DNA of 64,000 nucleotides from Planctomycetota bacterium. GTDB taxonomy: Bacteria > Planctomycetota > Planctomycetia > Gemmatales > Gemmataceae. A program made the position numbers and the translations under genes. Below the pieces are notes generated by a model. It saw only the letters and a program-made list of their open reading frames with translations. It did not search any database and was not told the origin of the DNA. Shown piece by piece: positions 34,155 through 44,038 of this stretch. The stretch spans positions 48,388 to 112,387 of the forward strand of contig JAKOSN010000086.1 in the NCBI GenBank assembly GCA_029777335.1, written 5' to 3'. Each line of letters opens with the position of its first letter. Positions within the stretch are counted from its first letter, which is position 1.

Positions 34155-35300
34155 TCAGCATCGTTCGTAACGATTGCCTGGCAAACGACGCACCACCTTC
34201 TTCATCTCCAGTAGCAGAAGCATCCCCGACAAGGTGGCGACACTCAAGCCCAGTTGCTGGACCATTTCGTCCAGGTGGCGTGCTCCCGTGCTGAGGAACG
34301 CCCATACCTGCAGTTGCGCCTCGTTCAATCCTGGGGGCGGACCTGTTGGCACAGGCGGGGAAACGGGAGGCGCGGGAGTCGTTTTCGAGGGTCGGTTCAC
34401 CGGAGGCGACAGCGTGATTCCCTGCAGTTCTTCCAGAATGTCGTCGAGGCCGCGACAGAGCACCGCACCCTGGCGAAGCAGGGCATGGCACCCTCCGCTC
34501 TGTTCGCTCTCCACGGAGCCTGGCACGGCGAGAACGCTCTTGCCCTGTTCGGCTGCGTGGGTGGCGGTGATCAAGGCGCCGCTTTGTTCGGCTGCCTCGA
34601 CCAGCACGACTGCGCGGGACAGTCCACTGATGATGCGGTTGCGCGCCGGGAACATCGCCGGGAGCGGCGCCTGCTCCATCGTCGCCTCGGAGAGAAGCGC
34701 CCCGGATGCGCTGACGGCCTGGGCGAGGTCCTTGTGCTCGGGGGGATAGATGCGCGACAATCCGCCCGCGAGCACGGCCAGGGTGCGGCCCCCTGCCTCC
34801 AGGGCTGCCTTGTGCGCCAGGCCATCGATCCCTCGCGCCAGCCCGCTCACCACCACATAGCCCGCACGCACCAGGTCGGTCGCCAGGCGCGTGGCCATCC
34901 GGCGGCCATACTCCGAGGGATGACGGGTGCCAACCAGCGCGACCGCTTGTGTATCGCTGGCGCGCACTTCTCCGCGCACATAAAGAAGAGGAGGCGGATC
35001 GAAAATATCGTTGAGTGGCGAAGGGTAGTCGGGCTGGCGACAGGCGAGCAGATGGACGCCATGCTTGTGCAGGAGTTCGAGTTCACGCTCCACGTTGGGT
35101 TGCCGGCGCACGGAGAGGATGGCGTCGATCAATTTCGGCCCGATCAGGGGAACTTCGCGAAGCTGAGCAGGGGGGGCGGTGAGGACGGCCTGGGCGGAGC
35201 CCAGGTGGTTCAGCAGCGACGCCGTCAGTCGGGGACCCAGTCCGGGGACGAGCTGCAGGATGAGCAGGGCTCTCACTTCGGGCGTCAAGGAGTCGCTCAT
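34155..35300 (-). CDS. dprA: DNA-processing protein DprA
   Basis: 381 residues. DprA protects incoming single-stranded DNA and loads RecA during natural transformation. An N-terminal helix-hairpin domain (LVPGLGPRLTASLLNHLG) precedes the Rossmann core (VALVGTRHPSEYGRRMA, GYVVVSGLARGIDGLAHKAAL, EQSGGCHALLRQGA). A C-terminal winged helix follows (LDEMVQQLGLSVATLSGMLL). The start MSDSLTP at 35300 is chosen over 35309 or 35333 as matching family length. The downstream LRR gene follows after 18 bases. Transformation genes such as comEC are not in the window. Confidence 0.95.
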   Translation of the reverse strand: MSDSLTPEVRALLILQLVPGLGPRLTASLLNHLGSAQAVLTAPPAQLREVPLIGPKLIDAILSVRRQPNVERELELLHKHGVHLLACRQPDYPSPLNDIFDPPPLLYVRGEVRASDTQAVALVGTRHPSEYGRRMATRLATDLVRAGYVVVSGLARGIDGLAHKAALEAGGRTLAVLAGGLSRIYPPEHKDLAQAVSASGALLSEATMEQAPLPAMFPARNRIISGLSRAVVLVEAAEQSGALITATHAAEQGKSVLAVPGSVESEQSGGCHALLRQGAVLCRGLDDILEELQGITLSPPVNRPSKTTPAPPVSPPVPTGPPPGLNEAQLQVWAFLSTGARHLDEMVQQLGLSVATLSGMLLLLEMKKVVRRLPGNRYERC

Positions 35301-35556
35301 GGCGCGCATTGCGGTGCGAGGACGTTGGTACATGGGGCGAACAGCTGGATCCTACTCTCCCGGAAGGCATGGCCTGTGTCAACGAGTTTCCTTTCTCACG
35401 GCACCTCGTCCAGAATCCCGTGGCGCGAGCGAGGACACACGGTTCGCAAACGGATGGTTGGCACTTGATCCTCCCGCGAAGGCGAGTAGGGTGGATGCGC
35501 CTTTTTTCTTCGTGACCTTTTCCGAAATCCCCAGGTATTAGCAGAGGAGGGTGCCT

Positions 35557-36183
35557 GTGCGATCCGACCTCGACACCAATGAACTGGTTCGCCGCGTCGG
35601 TGAAGGAGATCAGGTTGCCGCCGGTGAACTGCTGGAGCGGCACCGGGTCCGCCTGCGGCGCATGGTGCGCGCGCGACTGGATACCCGCCTGCTGGCGCGA
35701 GTGGATCCGTCAGACGTGGTTCAGGAAACGCTGCTGAAGGCAGCCCAGCGCCTGCCCGAGTACGCGCACTCTCGACCACTGCCCTTTTATCCCTGGCTTC
35801 GGCAACTGGCCTGGGATCGCATGGTGGAGTTGCACCACCATCACGTCCGCACCGGCAAGCGCAGCGTTAGTCGGGAACGCTCCAGCTGCCTGTTGTCCGA
35901 CGAGTCGGCCCTGTTGCTGGCAGAACAATTAGTTGATTCCAGTGCAAGTCCGATCGGGCACCTGTTACGCAAGGAACTTCACGAACGAATCTTCGCTGCT
36001 TTGAACGAGCTGCCGACGCAAGATCATGAGATCCTGGTGATGCGGCACGTCGAGCAGCTGCGTGTGAGCGAGATCGCGAGTCTGCTCCATATCAGCGAGG
36101 GAGCGGTGAAAATGCGCCGGCTGCGAGCCATCCAGAAATTGCGTCAGTTCCTCGACCACCCCTCCACGGAGAACCACCCATGA
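35557..36183 (+). CDS. ECF-type RNA polymerase sigma factor
   Basis: 208 residues with region 2 (RVDPSDVVQETLLKA, FYPWLRQLAWDRMVEL) and region 4 (HEILVMRHVEQLRVSEIASLLHISEGAVKMR). It belongs to the planctomycete ECF-like group found next to Ser/Thr kinases instead of anti-sigma factors. The start is GTG 35557, six bases after AGGAGG; GTG 35551 sits too close to that site. Its TGA overlaps the ATG of the kinase gene, so the pair is made together, suggesting the kinase regulates this sigma factor. Confidence 0.9.
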   Translation: MRSDLDTNELVRRVGEGDQVAAGELLERHRVRLRRMVRARLDTRLLARVDPSDVVQETLLKAAQRLPEYAHSRPLPFYPWLRQLAWDRMVELHHHHVRTGKRSVSRERSSCLLSDESALLLAEQLVDSSASPIGHLLRKELHERIFAALNELPTQDHEILVMRHVEQLRVSEIASLLHISEGAVKMRRLRAIQKLRQFLDHPSTENHP

Positions 36184-39035
36184 CCGCCCCTGCCGACTCA
36201 AACAAGGAGGCGACCCCCAGCAGCGAACTGCTTGCCGAGTTGGTGGAGGAGATCACCCAGGCAGTGGAGGCGGGCCAGCAGGTGGATCTGGAAGCTTACC
36301 TGATCGCCTTCCCCGGGTACGCCGAGGAGTTGAGGCACCTGTTTCCGGCCGTGCAAGCGCTGGGCCGCCTGGGTGGTTCGGCGCAGGATCTGGCGATTAC
36401 CCCGGTGGCGAACGTAACTCTCGGGGAAGTGACGGGGATCCTGGCCGATTTCCGCATCCTGCGCGAAGTGGGTCGCGGTGGGATGGGAGTCGTCTACGAG
36501 GCGCTTCAGACCTCCCTGGATCGGCGCGTTGCCTTGAAGGTTTTGCCGTTCGCCGCAACGATGGACCCCCGGCAGTTGCAACGCTTCCACAACGAGGCAC
36601 GGGCCGCGGCCTCGTTGCAGCACGAACACATCGTGCCGGTCTATGCAGTGGGCCAGGAACGTGGGGTTCACTACTACGCCATGCAACTCATCGAAGGGCA
36701 AACACTGGCGGCTCTGATCGCAGAGTTGCGGCAGCGTGACGGCCGACTTCCCCTCCCTGAATCCCAACCGACCACCTCGTATGTCACTCCGGGGGCGGGC
36801 AGCGCCAACACGGCCCAATCCGCCGTCTCCACTGAATGCCTCCCCTTCGACGCCGCGTACTTCCGCCGTGTGGCTGAGTGGGGGATTCAGGCGGCGGAGG
36901 CCCTGGACCACGCCCATCAACTGGGTATCGTCCATCGGGACGTGAAACCGGGCAACTTGCTCGTGGATGCCCACGGCCATCTCTGGGTGACGGACTTTGG
37001 TCTGGCCCAGATCCAGAGCGAGACTCGCCTGACAAGAACGGGCGATCTCCTCGGCACGCTGCGCTACATGAGTCCGGAGCAAGCGCTGGCCCAACGTGTG
37101 GTCGTCGATCACCGCACCGACATTTACTCGCTGGGGGCCACGCTCTACGAGTTGTTGACATTGGAGCAGGTGTTTGACGGGCGCGACCGTCAATCGCTGT
37201 TGCGGCAGATTGCCTTTGAAGAACCACGTTCCCCGCGTCAGTGGAACCGAGCCATCCCCAAAGCCCTGGAGACAATCGTTCTCCAGGCGATGCAACGCAA
37301 CTCCGTCGACCGCTACGCGACGGCCCAGGAATTGGCCCTGGACCTGAAACGCTTCCTTGACAACCAGACCATCCAGGCCCGGCCTCCTCGACTGCGTCAA
37401 CGCTTCCAGAAGTGGTCGCAGCGCCATCGGGCTCTTGTTTGGGCAGCGCGGATTGGTCTGCTCGTGGGCGTGACCATGCTGGGTGTCGGTGCTGTTTGGG
37501 GGTGGCATCAGCTCCGGGAAATCAACACCACGCTTCAATTCACGGAAAACCAACGACGGATTGCACAGCTCCGGAGCGCGGAAGCTGACAGGAAGCGGCG
37601 ACGAGCAGAAGAAAACTATCGCAAGGCGGTCGCGGTAAACCTTGATCGGTTACTGAATCAAATTCCCGCTGACGGTCCCTACACGCCAGAGCAACAGGCT
37701 CAGATGCAGGACGCGCTCCCGTTTTTCCAGGAGGTGATTGCTGACAAGCCCACTGATCCCGAAGGTCGTTATCTGACCGTGCTCGCCTACCTCGGGCTCG
37801 CCAACGCGCACCAGATGCAAGGCACGTATCTCCAGGCCGCGAAGGCTGTTGTCCAGGCGCGAACCATCTCCAAACAGCTGGTGGCGGACTTCCCGAACGA
37901 GCAGCGCTACGCCGCGCAGGCGAAGACTTTCAGTGAGCGCGTGCTTCGGCTGACAGTGCCGTTTGATGAATACGAGAACCCAGAGAGAAACCGCTGGATG
38001 GGTGGGGAAGCCCGGAACGCCCTGACGGCCCAGATGACTGGTGACTTTCGCAAAACCGCGGAGATCTACCGCACGGCGGTGAGCGTCTACGAGACCCTGG
38101 ATGTGGAACAGACGTCGGTCCCGGGGGTGACACGCTGTCACTACGAGGCTTGCGTTCACCTGGCGGATTCGTTGTGGGCCCTGGGGCAAAGGGATGAAGC
38201 AGAGCGGTTCTATGGCAAGGCCATCGCCAGCGCTCGGGCCAATGCCAACGACAAGAGACTCAGCGAACTCTCGCGCCATGGATCCAGACAACGCCAGGGG
38301 CGGGCCCACGGCTCGCGAGGCCTGCTGCGACTGGAAGGTGGACGACTTGAGGAAGCCGAAAAGGACTTCCGCGAGGCCCTGCCAATGATTCCCTACATGC
38401 ACCACCTAACCATCCATATTGCCCTGGGAGAATCTCTGTGGGCACAGAGCCGAACCAGGGAGGCGACCGAGGTGTTCCGTTCCGTGCAAGCGGAGCTGAA
38501 GCGACCGGGTAGTGATGTTGAAAGCGTGGCGTTGTTCCTGGTGACCTGTCCGGATAGCCAATTCCAGAACGCGAAGAACGCATTGAAAGAAGTGAATGGT
38601 GAAAAGGATCCGGTAACGGAGAAATACGATTTTCAATATGGCTTGAGAGAACGGGCGAGGGAATGGTGGCCAAGGGAACCGAAACGGAGGGTGAAATTGA
38701 TCTGGGACCTCCACGATGTGGTCCCGGAGCGTGAGGAAGATGGCTGGCAAACCTTGGGCGTGATTCGCTACCGCCTCCGGGACTGGGAGGGGGCAGTGAC
38801 TGCCCTGCAGAAGGCGGCCGAACTCCGCCAGGGAGGCGACAGCACGGATTCGTTCTTCCTGGCGATGGCGCTCTGGCAACTGGGCGAGAAGGACAAGGCT
38901 CGCAAGGAGTATGCCAGGGGTGTGCAGTGGATGCAACAACACCAACCCAACAACCCTAAACTGAAGCGCTTTCGCGTCGAAGCGGCAGCGTTGCTCGATC
39001 CTGAGCAACCAGGCGTGAAACCCAAAGAACCATAG
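36180..39035 (+). CDS. Ser/Thr protein kinase with TPR-like C-terminal region
   Basis: 951 residues. The N-terminal helical segment (about 1-75, LEAYLIAFPGYAEELRHLFP) is typical of planctomycete kinases paired with ECF factors. Kinase motifs: VGRGGMGVVYEA, VALKVL, HRDVKPGNLLV, TDFGLAQ, GTLRYMSPEQA, with an insert of about 35 Ser/Thr-rich residues before helix E. A membrane helix lies near 418-440 (IGLLVGVTMLGVGAVWGW). The C-terminal 500 residues hold scattered tetratricopeptide-like helix pairs (GRYLTVLAYLGLANAHQMQG, ALWQLGEKDKARKEYARG) that should lie outside the inner membrane. Coupled to the sigma gene by ATGA. Confidence 0.92.
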   Translation: MTAPADSNKEATPSSELLAELVEEITQAVEAGQQVDLEAYLIAFPGYAEELRHLFPAVQALGRLGGSAQDLAITPVANVTLGEVTGILADFRILREVGRGGMGVVYEALQTSLDRRVALKVLPFAATMDPRQLQRFHNEARAAASLQHEHIVPVYAVGQERGVHYYAMQLIEGQTLAALIAELRQRDGRLPLPESQPTTSYVTPGAGSANTAQSAVSTECLPFDAAYFRRVAEWGIQAAEALDHAHQLGIVHRDVKPGNLLVDAHGHLWVTDFGLAQIQSETRLTRTGDLLGTLRYMSPEQALAQRVVVDHRTDIYSLGATLYELLTLEQVFDGRDRQSLLRQIAFEEPRSPRQWNRAIPKALETIVLQAMQRNSVDRYATAQELALDLKRFLDNQTIQARPPRLRQRFQKWSQRHRALVWAARIGLLVGVTMLGVGAVWGWHQLREINTTLQFTENQRRIAQLRSAEADRKRRRAEENYRKAVAVNLDRLLNQIPADGPYTPEQQAQMQDALPFFQEVIADKPTDPEGRYLTVLAYLGLANAHQMQGTYLQAAKAVVQARTISKQLVADFPNEQRYAAQAKTFSERVLRLTVPFDEYENPERNRWMGGEARNALTAQMTGDFRKTAEIYRTAVSVYETLDVEQTSVPGVTRCHYEACVHLADSLWALGQRDEAERFYGKAIASARANANDKRLSELSRHGSRQRQGRAHGSRGLLRLEGGRLEEAEKDFREALPMIPYMHHLTIHIALGESLWAQSRTREATEVFRSVQAELKRPGSDVESVALFLVTCPDSQFQNAKNALKEVNGEKDPVTEKYDFQYGLRERAREWWPREPKRRVKLIWDLHDVVPEREEDGWQTLGVIRYRLRDWEGAVTALQKAAELRQGGDSTDSFFLAMALWQLGEKDKARKEYARGVQWMQQHQPNNPKLKRFRVEAAALLDPEQPGVKPKEP

Positions 39036-39207
39036 CCGCGCTTGCTGAACCTGGAACGTCGTCTCCAGGTTCCCTCGATTTCCTGATTTCAACCGAGCGG
39101 GCCGGTCATCCCAATCGGCCGATCCACGCCCCGGCGCTCGGGGTGCGCGCTGAACGAACCACGGTGACCTCGAATCCCCACGCCTCTTTTCAGAAGGAGA
39201 TCCCCAC

Positions 39208-40932
39208 GTGTCATTCTTCTCGCGACTGACCAGAAGGCTGTTCTCGCCCCGTTCGCACACCACCGCCAGAAAGCAACCAACTGCGCGGTTTCGGCCACGC
39301 TTGGAATCGCTGGAAGATCGCTGCGTTCCTTCTGCCGGCGCCCCTGATCCAACCTTTGGTACCACTGGTGTCGTCACCACCGAACTGGGGGGGACCGATG
39401 ACCGGGCGTTCGCGGTCACCCAGCAACCGGACGGCAAGTACGTGGTCGCTGGGATATCGACCGCGAGTGGGAGCGGACAGTTCGCTGTCACTCGCTACAC
39501 TGCCGACGGGACGTTGGACAGCGCATTCGGGACTGGCGGGATTGTCCAGACCAAGGTGGGCAAACTCAGTAGCTATGCCCAGGCCGTCGCCATCCAGCCG
39601 GATGGAAAGATCGTCGTCGCGGGCTATGCCGACCAGGGGTATAACCCTTCCAAGGGATGGACCTACGGGTTTGTCGTGGTCCGCTACAACGCTGACGGCA
39701 GTCTGGACACCACGTTCGGGGGGAAAAGCTCCAAGGGAATCGTGGTGACCCAACTGGCCGGCCCCGGCCAGCACGAATTTGGTAGCGCAATCGCTCTCCA
39801 GCCGGACGGCAAGATCCTGGTTGCGGGCGAGCTAACTCAGCCGGGCTCCGGCGATGACTTCGTGCTGCTGCGTTACAGCGCCAACGGCACCTTAGATACC
39901 AGCTTTGGTGGCACCGGGTATGTCACCGCCGACTTCGACGGTGCGGAGGGAGCCAATAACGTTTTCGTCCTGACGGACGCCTCGGGCAAACTTGCGCACA
40001 TTCTCGTAGTCGGGCAATCCAGTGCCTACATCAATGGAGTCTGGCAGGAACGGTTTGGTCTGGTCGAGTATAACCCGAACGGCACCCTGAATACGAGTTT
40101 CGGCACCGGCGGCACGGCCACCATCTCGGTCGGCACCTCCTATCCGTTCCTCGATCTCGGCTATGGTGCCTTGCAGGGGAATCAAATCATCCTCGCAGGA
40201 AGCCTGTACTACGGGAACAATTCCCCAGGCACTTTCGCACCTGTCCTCGCTCGCGTGACGGCAGACGGGCAACTCGACACCTCGTTTGGCGAGAACGGCC
40301 TGGTATTCACAGACCCGTCCGTTAGTGTGCGGATCTCCTCACTCGCAGTCCAGGGCGACGGCAAGATCCTGGTCACTGGTGAACAGATTGATCTCCCTCC
40401 CTACGGTCCCGGACACATGGAACTGATCCGTTACGACGCCAATGGGGCACTGGACTCAACGTTTGGAACGGGTGGCCTCGTCGCCACACCGATCGGCCCC
40501 ACCAGTTGGGGAGAGGCAGTCATGGTGCAGTCAGATGGCCGCATCGTAACTGCAGGCTTCTCCAGGGACGCCACTGGTAACTACGACTTTGCCCTTGCCC
40601 GCTACCTCCCTTCGGAACCACAACCTGGTTCCTTCACGGCGGCCGCCTCCGGGAGCACTGCCACGCTCACTGTAAGCGGGATTACCGATGGCAATCCAGG
40701 AGCGACGGTGACTCAGGTTGCCTTCTACGTGGACAGCAACAGGGATGGGAAACTCGATCCCGCAGTGGACCTCCTCCTGGGATACGGAATTCCCAATGCC
40801 GAGGGGACGTGGACGTATACCTTCTCCCTCGCCGGATGGGAATCGGGGCTGTACACGCTGTTCGTGCAGGCGATGGACGACTACGGAGTGCTCGGAGATC
40901 CTCTCAGCACAATCCTCCAAATCGTGATTTGA
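39208..40932 (+). CDS. Secreted delta-60 repeat protein
   Basis: 574 residues. The N-terminus has basic residues and then FRPRLESLEDRCVPSAG, the planctomycete LExLEDR-type segment found on many of their exported proteins. About seven repeats of 50-60 residues follow, each with the pattern ALQPDGKILVAGE and LDTSFGG (delta-60 repeats), probably forming a beta-propeller. The last 100 residues form an Ig-like domain (ATLTVSGITDGNPGATVTQV). No enzyme motif is seen. The start is GTG 39208 with AAGGAG ten bases upstream. It follows the sigma-kinase pair by 172 bases. Confidence 0.85.
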   Translation: MSFFSRLTRRLFSPRSHTTARKQPTARFRPRLESLEDRCVPSAGAPDPTFGTTGVVTTELGGTDDRAFAVTQQPDGKYVVAGISTASGSGQFAVTRYTADGTLDSAFGTGGIVQTKVGKLSSYAQAVAIQPDGKIVVAGYADQGYNPSKGWTYGFVVVRYNADGSLDTTFGGKSSKGIVVTQLAGPGQHEFGSAIALQPDGKILVAGELTQPGSGDDFVLLRYSANGTLDTSFGGTGYVTADFDGAEGANNVFVLTDASGKLAHILVVGQSSAYINGVWQERFGLVEYNPNGTLNTSFGTGGTATISVGTSYPFLDLGYGALQGNQIILAGSLYYGNNSPGTFAPVLARVTADGQLDTSFGENGLVFTDPSVSVRISSLAVQGDGKILVTGEQIDLPPYGPGHMELIRYDANGALDSTFGTGGLVATPIGPTSWGEAVMVQSDGRIVTAGFSRDATGNYDFALARYLPSEPQPGSFTAAASGSTATLTVSGITDGNPGATVTQVAFYVDSNRDGKLDPAVDLLLGYGIPNAEGTWTYTFSLAGWESGLYTLFVQAMDDYGVLGDPLSTILQIVI

Positions 40933-41037
40933 ATCCCGGCCACACCCTGGCTGGGGAACCATCGATCGACTCGTGTGTGTTGCGCGAGATGCTGATGTCT
41001 CCGGTTTCCAGCACCAATTTCTTCAAGAGATGCACCG

Positions 41038-42657
41038 ATGTTCCTGTTCTCCCTGTTTCGCAAACGACCCCTGGTTCCCCGCCGCGCTCGTACTGCACGG
41101 ACCCAGTCACCAACGCCTTTTCGGCCTTGTTTGGAGGGGCTGGAAGATCGCCTGGTACCAGCCCTGCTCACGGTGACCAATCCCCTGGGCGACGCCAGTC
41201 CCGGCACCCTGCGCGCCGCCCTCGCGACCGCCAACGCGGACGCCGCGAACGGGATCTCCGACACCATCACCTTCGACCAGAGTCTGGCCGGGGCGACCAT
41301 CTCGGTGGCGGGACAGGGATCACTGGAGCTGAGCGGTGCGGGCGGCGGGAAGATCACCATCGACGGCAGCGGGCTGAGCACCCCGGTCACGATCAGCGGC
41401 GCTAACGGTACCATCCGCTACACCGCACACGTGTTTCAGGTGGACCTCGGGGTGGTCGCCGAGTTCGATGGCATCGCCATCACGCGCGGTTTCTTTGACG
41501 GTGGCGACATCCTCACCTCCGGAACGCTGACCCTCGACGGCTGCACCGTTGCGGATAGCCTTAACGGTGGTGGTACTTATGGCGGAGGCATCGAGAACCT
41601 GGGGGATCTGACGATTCTCAACTCCACGCTATCGCACAATAACAGCAACTACGCTGGTGCGATCGATAACGCACCCGGGGCGCACCTAATCATGAGCAAC
41701 TCGGTCGTTTCGGATAACTATGGATATATCGCTGGTGGCATCATGAACTATGGATGGGCGCAGATCAGCGATTGCACCTTTTCCAACAACAACAGCATCG
41801 CAATCGTTCCGGTTGAGTATGTGGAAGATCCGCGCCAGATTGATGACTTCCCTTTTCAGACCGATTGGGGCGCGGACATCGTCAACACTTCGGCAGGGCA
41901 ACTCCAAATGACAAACTGCCAGCTTCTCGGATATACATCACTCTCGAGTAGCATCCAAAACTTCGGTGCCTTGATAATGAACGGCGGCATCATCACCGGA
42001 TATCGTGGCCTCGAAGGAGGTGGTATCACCAACGTCATGGGCACCCTGACCATGAACGGCGTCACCGTCTCCGGCAACACCGCGGCCGACGGTGGCGGCA
42101 TCTACAACTGGGCTGGTACGGTGTCACTGGACAACTGCACCCTGACCGACAACACCGCCAACCGGGGCGGAGCCATCGCGACGTTCGACGGCCAGTTGGA
42201 TCTGAAGCGCTGCGACGTCAAGCTCAACACCGCCTACACCGACGGGGGCGGCCTGTTCATCGACCCGGCGGTGGTGACGATCCAGGACTGCACGTTCGCC
42301 GACAACACGGTCCAGACCGGCTCGGGCACCGACGTGTACAACCTGGAGAGCACTGTCACCATCCTCGGCGGCACCGTCAGTGGGGTGTACAACAACGGGG
42401 GCACGGTCCTCTCCATCGACACGCTGAAGACACAGGTCGCCGCCCTCGACCTGAACAGCGGCCAGCAGAACAGTTTGTTTTCCATTTTGCAAGCCGCCGA
42501 GGACTCGCTGATGAACGCCAACACCACCGCGGCGATCAATCAACTCAGCGCGTTCATCAACAAGGTCAACGGCCTGATGAACAGCCGACGCCTGGACGAG
42601 ATCACCGGTGATTCTCTCGTCAGTGAAGTGGAGGATCTCAGCAGCTACCTCATGTAA
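41038..42657 (+). CDS. Secreted right-handed beta-helix protein
   Basis: 539 residues. The N-terminus has FRPCLEGLEDRLVPALL, matching the export-type segment of the previous gene. A choice-of-anchor-like domain follows (LRAALATANADAANGISDTI), then many beta-helix/Pmp-like rungs of about 20 residues (GGGIENLGDLTILNST, GGIYNWAGTVSLDNCTL). The C-terminal 80 residues are helical. Such proteins are usually extracellular adhesins or glycan-binding proteins; none of the catalytic residues of pectate lyases could be assigned. It begins 105 bases after the delta-60 gene. Confidence 0.85.
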   Translation: MFLFSLFRKRPLVPRRARTARTQSPTPFRPCLEGLEDRLVPALLTVTNPLGDASPGTLRAALATANADAANGISDTITFDQSLAGATISVAGQGSLELSGAGGGKITIDGSGLSTPVTISGANGTIRYTAHVFQVDLGVVAEFDGIAITRGFFDGGDILTSGTLTLDGCTVADSLNGGGTYGGGIENLGDLTILNSTLSHNNSNYAGAIDNAPGAHLIMSNSVVSDNYGYIAGGIMNYGWAQISDCTFSNNNSIAIVPVEYVEDPRQIDDFPFQTDWGADIVNTSAGQLQMTNCQLLGYTSLSSSIQNFGALIMNGGIITGYRGLEGGGITNVMGTLTMNGVTVSGNTAADGGGIYNWAGTVSLDNCTLTDNTANRGGAIATFDGQLDLKRCDVKLNTAYTDGGGLFIDPAVVTIQDCTFADNTVQTGSGTDVYNLESTVTILGGTVSGVYNNGGTVLSIDTLKTQVAALDLNSGQQNSLFSILQAAEDSLMNANTTAAINQLSAFINKVNGLMNSRRLDEITGDSLVSEVEDLSSYLM

Positions 42658-42659
42658 TT

Positions 42660-42711
42660 GCCAGAGACGCGATACCCATGGCTCGGGAAGGTACGTTTCG
42701 CTGTCTCTGGC
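42660..42711 (+). terminator. Weak hairpin after the beta-helix gene
   Basis: GCCAGAGAC (42660-42668) and GTCTCTGGC (42703-42711) are perfect 9-base inverted arms with a 34-base loop. No T tract follows. The rest of the 344-base gap 42658-43001 holds no supported gene; an open frame back to 42678 is leader-like and Arg-rich. Confidence 0.3.
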
Positions 42712-43001
42712 TCCAGAGAACGATTCCGCGTGCCGCCGCTCCCACCACTCGCGGTCGGGTTCAGGAAGCGGATCTGATCCCTTCTCTGCACCCGGATGCA
42801 TGCCCCAGGGGTGAGAGCGGCGAGCGAGAACGGAGAGACCAGAGAACCAATCTTGACAGGGTTCCGTTGACCGGATATATCCCCCGCCCTCATGTCCACA
42901 GATTGGTTCAGGGCCTCAACGGCCTTGGCAGCAGCAGCCTCGAACCGCGCGGGGGATCACAGCGCGGGAACTGGCTCCGTTCTTCGGGGAAGGGGAATCC
43001 T

Positions 43002-44012
43002 ATGGGCAAGAAGCCCGTCTTTGGTCTGGTCGGCCTGTGCTGGCTTGGCCTGACGATCAGCGGTTGCAAGGATTGCGGATGCAATGATGGAACCCGCAAG
43101 GTGCAAGGGCCGGCGGGCACCCCGTACAAACCGCCAGCGCTCATCAAGAACGACAAGAATAGCAGCGGCTGGAATAATCAGCCCCAGAGCGCGAGTGTTC
43201 AATCGCCAACCCGGTCCACCCCAGGTGTGACAGGGACTTCGCCCTATGCCCCCGTAAGTCAGCCGGTCGGAAGCGGGATGACGGGTCAGACGGACATGGC
43301 GAGCACGCCGAAGCCCGCGATGCCGACGATGTCGCAAACGGCGCCGATGCCGGGCGAGATGGGGGCCCCGGAGACGGGTGTATCCACTCGCACCAGCCTG
43401 CGTCCCGCGCAGGACAGCATGCCGTCAATGGCTACCCCGCCGAGTCAGCCGACCTCGCATGAGGTGCCGATCCACGAGATCTCCTCGACCAGCGAGGGTG
43501 GGCGGATCGTACCGCCGCCGCCTCCGGTCACGGCGCCCAGCGCTCCGAAGGGCGCTCCGATTGCGACCAGCGAAGCGCCAGCGGTTCCCACATCGATTCC
43601 GACGCCGACAACGCCGAGCACCCCGGCGCCGATGCCGATTCCGGAAGTTCCTGGTACTCCGGCCGTCATGCCCACGCCGTCCGCGCCGCCCGTTCCGGCG
43701 CCGATGCCCGAACCGAAGGAACCACCGGCGCCCATGGCGATGCCTGCGCCGGCCGCGCCTCCGCAGGCTTCCATGCCGGAGTTGACACCGCCTTCGCATT
43801 CCGCGCCGAAGGCTGCTCCGGCTCCGATCGTGGCTCCGCCGGTGGTGGAACCGGCGCCGTCGCCGCTACCACCTCCCGCGCCGATCGCTCCTCCGGGACC
43901 CAAGGTGACCGAGATCCCGGCGCCCAACCACAGCGAGGCGCCGGTGGTGGCTCCTCCGCCCGTTCCGGACGCTCCTCCCGGCCCGGTGCCTGGTGGGCCG
44001 AAACTCGACTGA
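43002..44012 (+). CDS. Proline-rich lipoprotein
   Basis: 336 residues. A lipoprotein signal (VGLCWLGLTISGC, Cys at about 25) is followed by CKDCGC, then nearly 250 residues dominated by Pro, Ala and Met in degenerate PxPMPxPxxP repeats. No fold is recognisable; it is probably an extended, disordered surface or periplasm-spanning protein. The ATG at 43002 has AGGGGA upstream and sits directly before the signal. The low-complexity repeats can slip in replication, so length may vary between strains. A strong terminator follows. Confidence 0.8.
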   Translation: MGKKPVFGLVGLCWLGLTISGCKDCGCNDGTRKVQGPAGTPYKPPALIKNDKNSSGWNNQPQSASVQSPTRSTPGVTGTSPYAPVSQPVGSGMTGQTDMASTPKPAMPTMSQTAPMPGEMGAPETGVSTRTSLRPAQDSMPSMATPPSQPTSHEVPIHEISSTSEGGRIVPPPPPVTAPSAPKGAPIATSEAPAVPTSIPTPTTPSTPAPMPIPEVPGTPAVMPTPSAPPVPAPMPEPKEPPAPMAMPAPAAPPQASMPELTPPSHSAPKAAPAPIVAPPVVEPAPSPLPPPAPIAPPGPKVTEIPAPNHSEAPVVAPPPVPDAPPGPVPGGPKLD

Positions 44013-44038
44013 TGCTCCAGGCGGTAACGGAACTTTAC

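Noticed and set aside
42678..43001. N-terminal extension of the proline-rich lipoprotein
   Set aside because: The lipoprotein signal begins exactly at 43002 with a ribosome site before it; the extension is Arg-rich and would bury the signal.
43378..44012. CRISPR-like or DNA tandem repeat array in the proline-rich gene
   Set aside because: The repetition is codon-level low complexity (CCG/GCG/ATG) inside one reading frame, with no constant repeat and spacer pattern.
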